DNA of 64,000 nucleotides from Helianthus annuus (lineage: Eukaryota > Streptophyta > Magnoliopsida > Asterales > Asteraceae): the NCBI RefSeq assembly GCF_002127325.2, contig NC_035436.2, forward strand, positions 106,787,591 to 106,851,590. The letters are read 5' to 3'. The notes beneath the pieces were generated by a model. The model was not told the origin of the DNA. It was given only the letters and a program-made list of their open reading frames with translations, and ran no database searches. The position numbers and the translations under genes were made by a program. Shown piece after piece: positions 55,967 to 64,000 of this stretch; positions within the stretch are counted from its first letter, which is position 1; every line of letters begins with the position of its first letter.

Positions 55967-58232
55967 ATGGATTTGGGAGATATCGTACGAATTCATTTGA
56001 TCAAGATGATAAACATTGATTATATGATGGAGAAGTTAAAATCATTTGATATAAATTTGGCAGATACTGAAAAGACATTAAAGTTGGAGGCTGCTTTACC
56101 TGCTGAATGGGATGATGTTTTAAAGGAGTTAAAACAAAAACCTAAATTCTCAAAATTACATCCATCTGATTTCATCAGTAAACTTCAAAAACGTTATTAT
56201 AAAAATTTTGATAAAAAGAAGATATTGATGAATAGAGTAAAAGAGAATCTAGAAAAACTGAATCTGGGAAATCTAGATAAAATCAATTTGGATGTAATTA
56301 CTGAAATTGATAAGAGAATTTGCATATGTTTTGGTGCAATACAAAACATGAAATATGATTATAAAAGAGGATGTTATATTGATGAAAATCTAAAACCTCT
56401 TGATTTTGTAAAAATTATTTATGCAGGTACATACAAGATGGAAACAAATGACACTCCAAAGGATGTAGAATCTGTGGAGAATGAAATTTCAAGTTTTGCA
56501 TCAGTGTGTTTCAAATGTGACAACTTGAAGACCGACAATGACAAACTTGTCAAAGATGCGGAAAGTTTGGCATTGGAGATCAAGAAGTTGAGAAATGAGA
56601 AACAGACTGATGATAATCAGATTCGTAATCTGAAGGAAAATTGTGAGAAGTTGAAAACTGAAAATGACAAACTGTTGGATGGTTTGAACAGTTTGACATT
56701 TGAAAACAAGAAATTGAAAGAAAAGGAAAAGATGTTTGAAGAGAAAATTAAGGATTTTGAAATTGAACAATCAAAAAATGAAAAAGAATATCAAAATCAA
56801 CTAAAAATTCTTGAAGATGGGAGAAATGTTTTTAGTCAAAACAACATTGAGAAGCAAAAACTGATCAATTCTCATCTTCAGAAAATCATAAATTTGGAGA
56901 AAGAATGTGAAAATGCAAGAAAGAAAATCAAAGAGCTTGAAATAGAGTTTGAAAGCAAAAAGAAATCGTCAGAAGATGAGGATTTCTGGATTAAGCTGGA
57001 AAACAAAAACCTGAAAGCAAGTGAATCAAAATTTCAAGAACAGATAAAAATTTTGATGAATGAAAAATCTGTTCTTGAAAATTTGAAAAATGAAAATGAA
57101 AATTCAATCAAGTCTCACTTGAAAGAATCTCTCAGCTTGAAGGTGAAGCTGAGAATTCGAGGAACAGAATTGATGAACTTGAAAAGAAATTGATCGGTTT
57201 TGTGACTTCATCTGACAAGTTGAATATTCCTTGTCCAAAACCAATCAACTCTGTTCCAATGAGTGACAAAGTTGAAGGTTGTGATGGAAAATCTGATGAT
57301 AAAAAGGTTAAAATTGAAAAACAAAAATTGGTTTTAAACTTGAAAGAAAAATCTCAGAAATCTGTTCTACAATCGACTGAAAAAGGTGAATGTTCTAAAC
57401 AGAAACCTTTGAAGAAGAAAGTGGAACAGAAACAAAAAGATAGTAAAAAGTCATCAGATCGATCATCCAACCATAGTGCTCAAAAGCTAAATTCATCAGA
57501 TTTGAGAAAAGAATATCACCAAGCCAAACAATGTTTTGATCTGAGTGTTTGGACTAAAAATGGTGATAGGTACGATAACAGAATGTGCTACAGCTGCGGC
57601 TATCATGGACACATTGCTGTTAACTGCCGGTACTGGAGATATGAGACTAAGAGGTGCTTTAATTGCAATATCAAAGGTCACATTGCCAGAGATTGCCCAA
57701 GGAGATCGAATGAAAGATTGAGGGCTAATTCTCAGAAATCGGCAAAGATTCCAGTCAAGGTCAAGCCCCAGGAACAGAAGGTTCTGAAACCTAAAGTTCA
57801 AGAACAGTCAATTCAGGAAAAGAAAGTTAAACTTTCACAGGGGCAAAAAGACCGACTGAGGAAAAGAGAAAGAAGGCAAGAGAGTATTTAGAGAGAATTT
57901 TGTCCTCGGGTTCACCGGACAAAAAGATTAAAAGTTCTGATGAATCAACTCCCTCAGCTGCAACAACAAGCAAAAAGAATTCATCAGATACAAATCTGGG
58001 GACAAAAGAGGAGAAGAAAAAGGAGAAGGTCGGCGATGAATCTGACAGATCAAAGTCGGACAAGCCACCTTCAGGCAATGATTCTGGTTCGTTAAAACCA
58101 GAGGAGCCTTTGGTTGAGGTAAAAAAGGAGAATTCAGGTTTAGCAATGGATGATGCAAATTTTCCACCATTGTTGAACAAGAATTCGAAATCACCCAAGG
58201 ATTGTCAGGCTTGGGTGAATCTGTTTAAATGA
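55967..58232 (+). pseudogene. Gag of element C, two frameshifts, two zinc knuckles
   Basis: Three frames together cover the gene: 55967-57193, 57190-57891 and 57900-58232. The first holds a partial N-terminal domain (SFDINLADTEKTLKLEAALP) and a long coiled coil very similar to element B. A one-base loss near 57119 causes the first break. The second frame has knuckles CYSCGYHGHIAVNC (about 57586) and CFNCNIKGHIARDC (about 57655) and breaks near 57870. The third gives the Ser/Lys-rich tail ending in CQAWVNLFK. The protein would bind and package element RNA. The N-terminus is shorter than in element B and probably damaged. Confidence 0.82.
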
Positions 58233-60157
58233 AAAACCCTGACTTGCCGGAGATCCCAAGATGGTATCGTGGATCATGAATCGGCACATTTCTTGAGAAA
58301 TTTCACTTTGGTGATTTTTCGATTTACATGTGGTAAATCAGGGACATTAATTTGTACTTGATTTTCTACTGATGGTTTATGATAAAACTGGAAATGATAA
58401 ATCTTTAAAAGGTTTGAAGAAAACAAGATGATGAGATAACCCTAAATCTACAAATGGTTGGAACACAAACTAATTTTTCCGGAAAAACCATTTTGATTGA
58501 AACAAACATAAGTGTTTTGAAATCACAATGGGAAAATAGTTTGTTGTGAGGGGGAGTTCTGATTGTTTACGCCAGGTGGATGGAGAATTGATGTGATTCT
58601 CATCATGTTGTCATTTTTTTTTTGTACAGTTTGTTTCAAATTTTCCCAGAAAATCAAAATTGAAACATATTTTGATTTTAGGGGGAGTAAAATTTTTAAA
58701 AAAATTAGAAAATTTGAAAATGTCAAAAACATTGAAAAATTTAAAAAATGAGTTTTGTTGCAAAAAAGGAGGAAATGATAGTAAATCAGTGGATTATCAC
58801 AGCACGCTAAAGAAATGTAATGGAAAATGTGATAAACGGTCTCACTGATGATGTGACGATAGGTTTTTGTACATTTAGTAGATTTATTCGGGATATAAAC
58901 CTAAAATTTCAAACTTGTGAAATTCGTGGGGAACACTACTTGGATATATAGGTAAGCCCTGAAATCTCGTTTGAAAGGTCTCGTATTCTGATATACTAGG
59001 TGTTTATACTCTATGATGTCTGGGGTATTATTCCGGGACTTCTGCTGAACGGTAGTTCTGACCTAGTCCTTGGCTAATACTTTCCGCAAAATGCTTGAAA
59101 CATAGCATAAAGCCCTCAGTTGATTAGACAATAAAATTGATAATCGTCTGTTGTAGCTGAAAAGATCCTCTAAACGGGACACACTGCTAAGTCGATGCTG
59201 ATATCTCTCTGCTGAACGAAAGTTCTGACCTGAGATCCCTCAGTTCTCGCATCTTTCCCCTAATTTATGTACAGACATCATTGTAGTGTTCATATCTGTA
59301 AGACTGAATATTGGGATTCTGGATACGGGAGTATATTCAAGAGGTGGGTCACATGAATTGAACTAAGTTCATAAAATACCTAAATAGTATCCTGAATAGA
59401 TTGAAAATTGTATGAAAATTTAAGAGGACAATTATATCGTCAATTTACGTGAATCGTTTAGAACTTAAAATGATTAAAAGCTTAACGGTGCTTGTGTTAT
59501 GTCTCAAAAACTGATATGATCCTCTTGCACAAACTCACAAAAATATGTTTGTTTTGCAATTAAATTTCTGTCTTTGCATTTACATTTCATATTTTGAAAA
59601 ATTCCAAAAAGATTTTCGACGACTGATGTTGAAGAGCTGATTTTCAAAATCTCAAAGGCTAAACTTGATGATCAGACAGGTTGGTTAAATCATTTGAAAT
59701 GTTTAAAATGATTCATTAGGTTGAATCAGAAATTGGAATGTTTCAAATTTGTGAATCAGTGTTTAAGGGAAAAAATTATCAATGCTTAGTTGATTCAGTA
59801 AATTGAATCACAAATTATTTTGGGTTTGTGATAGAGTGGTTGAGTTTTGCAGATTTCTGATCCTGTTGCTACGGATAGCCAGGAGACATATCAGAACCAG
59901 AAAAGAGCTTAAACAAGAGAAAGCCAGGAGTTGATTTCAATGGTGATAACGATTTCCAGACAGAGATCCTAGCATGATGATAGGGGGAGTCTGATGAAAG
60001 TTAAAACCAGAGAAAGATCCAGGCATATGATTTCAGGAAGAAATTTTTAGAAGATCTGATTCCAGGCTGAGTTCCTGAAGAAGACCGAACAAGAGTGAAG
60101 AGCTGGAAATGATTGAAGACTCTCACTGAAGATTCCGTTAACATTCAAGGGGGAGTC
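58233..60157 (+). other. Non-coding 3' region of element C
   Basis: GGGGGAG tracts occur at about 58551, 58680, 59977 and 60149, the last directly before the 3' LTR. A 24-base motif occurs twice (59041-59064 and 59208-59231, reverse complement of the copies in element B). No gene is supported. Confidence 0.65.
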
Positions 60158-60675
60158 TGTTGGTGCAGTTGTCTGTCGACTACATCTTAGTTCGAGTCTT
60201 AGGGCAGGGCAGAGCGTATTGTGTATAGTGAATGATGTGAGATTCTATAGATATTAGTTAATTGGATCGCTCATAAGGCATAGAGGCTGGACCGCTCGAG
60301 CGGCATGATGATGGACCGCTCGAGTGACAGAATGTTTGGACCGCTCATTGTGACAATCTGGAAGATCGCTTATGTGTCACTTGGTTGGATCGCTCATATG
60401 GACTTGTCCATATGAGCGGCCAAAGGTTCCTATATATATGGGTACATATAAGCGGTTCCAGTTAGTCAGTTAGAGTCTTAGGTGTGTGTTTTCCAAGGTG
60501 TAAAGGCGAAGCCCTGTCCGATTGTCTCCACGAACTTGTAATCTGATATATAATCAATACAGGAGACGTTAAAGTGTGAAATCAAGCTTTACGAAGACTA
60601 ATTCAATGAATTCCGCCTCTGGATTAGTCTAAATGCTCTTCTGAACGACTCATCGGGTCAGCAAACGATCCTACA
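60158..60675 (+). repeat. 3' LTR of element C (518 bp)
   Basis: Same length as the 5' LTR with about seven substitutions. It contains the perfect palindrome CCGCTCGAGCGG near 60291, which is mutated in the 5' copy. Confidence 0.93.
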
Positions 60676-61301
60676 GTTTTCATCATATTACATATCGTGG
60701 CGTTATTTAGTTCACTTGGGTAAACGATTTTGAAACGATGTCACACAACGATGTTTTTCTAAGAGATATAAACTATACGAGTTTTTAACGAGTTTTTACA
60801 AGATGTTTTACAAGTTGGTTTTCTAAAGCAAATGTTTTTGGGTTAAGAATCATGGCTACGAGGTTTTATAAACTATAACCCGCTTGATTTGAGTTGGTTA
60901 ATTAAGTTGCAATATTATACTCTTTTCAAAACAAAGTTTTTAATAAAGTATTGCAACACTTAAACTAGCCATGAATTCGACACTCCTATAAAACCTATGT
61001 ACTCGCCAGCATTTCTTTGCTGACTAAGTTTTTACATATATTTCAGGTGTTGATGCTTGAATGACTACTAGGATGCATGCGTCACATAGGATCTGGACGA
61101 GGCCTTAGTGACATAATAATAGTGATAGACGATGTAAAACTTGTTTATTCTATGTTAAGACAATGCAATGTTTAATATTATCAATAAAACCAAACACTTT
61201 TTGTATCCATGGTTGTGAAACAATAACTTCTGTTGCAACACTCCCTGACGTTTCCGCCACGGTTTGTTGTCCTACGTGGTCGGGGTGTGACAGAAGAAAG
61301 T

Positions 61302-61313
61302 TGGTATCAGAGC
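61302..61313 (+). promoter_or_regulatory. Primer-binding site of E4
   Basis: TGGTATCAGAGC begins nine bases after the LTR end, a slightly wider gap than in the other elements. Confidence 0.88.
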
Positions 61314-61924
61314 CAATGGTTATAGGGAATTAGGTTATTAGTAATGCTTTGACCTAGACTATAACTTTAGGACCCTAACACAAGTTTACTTGTGTTTAGA
61401 TTTTAAAACAAAATCGTCACCTATCCTTAGGTGATAACCACAACGAGAACACAAATCCGAATTTGCTTCGAAAATTAATCATCCGTTCTAGGATGATTGA
61501 TTACTAGGTTTTGAACCCTCTATTTTATGGTTTTGAACCCTTCCAGTTTGATTCATATTTGGCTTAGTGCCTTTTGAATTTTCAAAATCTCGTCAAAGTT
61601 TGGATTAAAATAATGTGAACACGTGCAAACTGGAAGAGTGAATGCCTGTACCCTGAGTTTTCTGTCTAAGGCTAGAGTGTTCGTACAAATCCACATAATC
61701 GGACCAGTCACTCTTACCTGGGAGCTCTTGGGGTGAGTGTTCACTTATAGGCGAGCATGTCTTTGCGATGCATTATTTTGATTCATTTACTTTGATTAGT
61801 CACTGCGTGTCATTTGTTTGTTCGAGGTAACGGACAATGATCGCCTTCCTTGTGTTTTGTCGATACATCTTTTGCTTTTCCTAATTATCAACCTTACTCG
61901 TTTCTCATATTTCCTTGTTAGACA
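61314..61924 (+). other. Leader of E4
   Basis: Untranslated region between primer-binding site and the Gag start. No repeats or genes stand out. Confidence 0.6.
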
Positions 61925-63535
61925 ATGCCTCCACGACGTGAAGCACAGTCTTTCACCATTGAAGAAATCGCAGCCCTGGTCTCTCAGCAAGTGGCTGCTG
62001 TGCTTCCCGGTGTTGTAACTCAAGTTCACGAGATATACAACAATAACAATAACAATAACAATGCGCAGTGTAATTTCAAGAACTTCAATTCTGCTAAACC
62101 TCTAAAGTTTTCTGGGTTGCAAGGAGCAACTGCGCTCCTACAGTGGTTCGAGAGTATTGAGAACACATTCAGGCATGTGTAGTGTCCGAATGCACGTAAG
62201 GTTGAATTTGCTTCAAGCGTATTTGAGAAGCGAGCGCTTACCTGGTGGAATGGTATTATGCGCGATAGGGGTGCCGAAGTGGCGTTGGCACAAACATGGG
62301 ATGAGCTTCGGGCTTTCATGATGAGAGAGTTCTGTCCCCGTCACGAGATTCGAACTTTGGAGCTAGAGTTTGACGATTTAAAACAAGATGGGGCTGAGCA
62401 CCGTGCGTACACGGATCGCTTTGAGGAACTCAGTCTATTGTGTCCCACCATGGTTACCCCACCAGACAAAGCAATCGAAAGATATATCGATGGTCTACCC
62501 GATTCTATGCTGGATATTGTGACCGCTGTTAAACCCACTACCCTTCGTCAAGCGATCAAGTTATCTGCTACCCTAACTGAATCCCAAGTCAGGAAGGGTA
62601 AACTCACCCGCAAGGGTGACAAGAAGAAATCGTCTGATTCTGCGAAAAACAAGAAAAAGGGTAAAGGTAAAGAAGGTGAGTCGTCGAAGAAATCAAGGAA
62701 GCGAAAGGGTGCACAAAACTTTGCTGTTACGACACAGACTAAACAGAACACACCGGCTCAACCTCCTCTGAAAAAGGCGTATGCTGGTACCGCACCACAT
62801 TGTGCTCGCTGCAACGGTCATCATGTTGCACAGCAAGCTTGTAAGCAATGCACGACGTGTGGTAGACTTGGGCATTTAGCCAATGTTTGTCGTTCAGGAC
62901 AAAATCAGGTTGCTCAGGTTCAAGCTCCGGTTCAGGGGAATGCTGCAAGATTCCCACCGGGTTCCTGTTTCAATTGTGGAGAGTGTGGTCACTTCCGCAA
63001 CAACTGTCCGAGGCTGGCAAATGCTAATGCGAATCCGAATGCGAACGTCAACGCCAACGTGAATCCTGCTCGAGGGCGAGCATACAATTTGAATGCAAAC
63101 GAAGCGAGGGCTGACAACGAGGTTGTCAATGGTACGTTTCTTGTTAACAATCGACCCGCATCTATTCTTTTTGATTCTGGTGCCGATAAAAGTTTTGTTT
63201 CGTTATCTTTTGAGCCTTTGCTTGCGATACCTAGAACTAAATTGAGGAAACCCTTGTCTGTCGAAGTTGCTACTGGTAAACCTCTTGTTCTCGATTCTGT
63301 TATCCGTGATTGTCAGTTGAACCTTGATAACCATCTTTTTCCTATTGACCTAACACCGATGCAACTTGGGAGTTTCGACATTATCGTTGGAATGGATTGG
63401 TTAACCAAACACCATGCTGAGGTGGTTTGTTTTGATAAGATTGTTCGTATTCCTTTGTCTTCTGGCGATATTTTGGAAGTTCGTGGCGAGAAGCCATCTG
63501 GCGGTTTGAAGCTTATGTCGTGTACAAAGGCCTAG
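61925..63535 (+). pseudogene. E4 Gag and protease, one internal stop
   Basis: The start is MPPRREAQSFTIEEIAALV. A TAG at 62180-62182 interrupts the frame inside the capsid; the same frame continues to 63535. Domains in order: an Asn run encoded by an (AAC/AAT)n repeat (about residues 39-46), the gypsy Gag core (ALTWWNGIMRDRG to MREFCPRHE), a Lys-rich basic stretch, Cys/His motifs CTTCGRLGHLANVC and CFNCGECGHFRNNC (zinc knuckles for RNA binding), Asn/Ala repeats, then the protease with ILFDSGADKSF (Asp-Ser-Gly active site) and IVGMDWL. A second TAG at 63533-63535 follows TKA, where the frame otherwise continues into RT. Only these two stops separate it from an open gag-pol. Confidence 0.88.
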
Positions 63536-64000
63536 AGTTATTTGAGAAAAGGATATGTTGCTTTTCTAGCACATGTCACTGAGGAGAAAGACAAGAGTAA
63601 GAGTATTCAGGATATTCCGATTGTTCGGGATTATCCAAAGGTGTTTCCTGATGAACTGCCTGGTTTACCTCCGGTTCGTCAAGTTGAGTTTCATATCGAC
63701 CTTGTACCCAATGCCAACCCGATTGCGAAAGCACCTTATCGTCTTGCACCTTCAGAGATGCAAGAGATATCGAAACAGCTTCAAGAGTTATCTGATAAAG
63801 GATTCATTCGTCCGAGCTTTTCACCTTGGGGAGCTCCTGTCATCTTCGTGAAAAAGAAAGATGGGTCTTTTCGAATGTGTATCGATTATCGTGAGCTTAA
63901 TAAGCTTACCATCAAGAATCGACATCCCCTACCTCGAATTGATGATCTCTTCGATCAGCTGCAAGGTGCTTCATGTTTTTCTAAGATCGATCTGCGTTCT
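63536..64000 (+). CDS. E4 reverse transcriptase, N-terminal part (truncated by window end)
   Basis: In the same frame as gag and open to the window edge. It reads [14 protein letters not shown], then [59 protein letters not shown] and [13 protein letters not shown], the linker and fingers of a gypsy RT. No break is seen in these 155 codons. The catalytic Asp-Asp motif would lie beyond the window. Translation would need readthrough of the stop at 63533. Confidence 0.88.

Larger units (their letters stand above)
54837..60675 (+). mobile_element. Element C: gag-only (TR-GAG-like) copia-related retrotransposon
   Basis: The TSD gtttt flanks it (54832-54836 and 60676-60680). Two 518-bp LTRs with about seven differences (1.4%) enclose a primer-binding site, repeat-rich leader, a Gag gene with at least two frameshifts, and a 1.9-kb non-coding region ending in a polypurine tract. 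No pol domain is seen. Gag and 3' region are close relatives of element B. Confidence 0.88.
48673..61292 (+). repeat. 5' LTR of E4 (S4), interrupted by S5 and element C
   Basis: Pieces are 48673-49134, 52544-54836 and 60681-61292. The end reads CGTGGTCGGGGTGTGACA. It contains a TATA box (53136), donor-like GTAAGT (53258), hairpins (53297-53414), a GAAACGATT-type repeat array (54600-54760) and an acceptor-like TTTCAG at 61041-61046. Confidence 0.85.
48673..64000 (+). mobile_element. E4: E-family Ty3/gypsy element, 5' LTR to RT, runs off the window
   Basis: The 5' LTR starts TGTGACAACTATGC after gcata (presumed TSD) inside S3. Without the nested S5 and C insertions the LTR is about 3.37 kb. 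It is followed by a primer-binding site, a 0.6-kb leader and a gag-pol frame with only two in-frame stops. The RT segment is close to that of E1, so both belong to one family. Confidence 0.85.

Overview
The window looks like nuclear DNA of a flowering plant made entirely of nested LTR retrotransposons. I see no host gene, tRNA, rRNA or CRISPR array. The style of the elements fits a eudicot, and Asteraceae is my best guess: Tekay-like Ty3/gypsy chromoviruses with LTRs of 3.4 to 4.1 kb, and Sirevirus-like Ty1/copia elements with long coiled-coil Gag and repeated GGGGGAG tracts. That guess comes from recalled family style, not a search. Coding regions are mostly broken by stops and frameshifts. 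Boundaries come from TG..CA ends, primer-binding sites (TGGTATCAGAGC), polypurine tracts and 5-bp target-site duplications (TSDs) read directly from the sequence.

Left part (1-20470). The 3' end of a Sirevirus-like copia element (env-like ORF plus an 811-bp LTR, 1-2892) sits in the integrase of a gypsy element, here called D2. The D2 3' LTR starts at 3412 and ends at 15340, where D2 had inserted into the reverse transcriptase of a second gypsy element, E1. A 2.55-kb segment spanning the D2/E1 junction was then tandemly duplicated (copy 1 4954-15587, copy 2 15588-18160). A gag-only copia-like element, A (minus strand, 5890-13970, TSD acata), later entered copy 1; copy 2 keeps the empty site. 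The rest of E1 pol runs to 20436.

Middle part (20471-48672). The E1 3' LTR is split by a complete 14.5-kb minus-strand gypsy element D (20714-35226, TSD tacat, two 4.1-kb LTRs). It is split again by F, a minus-strand LTR fragment of another gypsy family (36807-39566). F is interrupted by an E-family LTR (S2), S2 by another (S3), and S3 by the gag-only element B (minus strand, 41857-48340, TSD ggtca).

Right part (48673-64000). Element E4 lies inside S3. Its 5' LTR (48673-61292) contains a solo LTR of the same family (S5, 49135-52538, TSD cggta) and a third gag-only element C (plus strand, 54837-60675, TSD gtttt). After a primer-binding site come the E4 gag, protease and the start of reverse transcriptase, which runs off the window.

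The most interesting system is the trio A, B and C. Each has LTRs, a primer-binding site, a leader packed with short palindromic repeats, one long zinc-knuckle Gag gene, a conserved non-coding 3' segment with several polypurine tracts, and no recognisable pol. They look like non-autonomous TR-GAG-type relatives of Sireviruses that would rely on enzymes supplied by other elements. The second notable feature is the E-family LTR, which carries a chain of conserved hairpins, a probable leader intron and fast-changing paired palindromes upstream of its TATA box.
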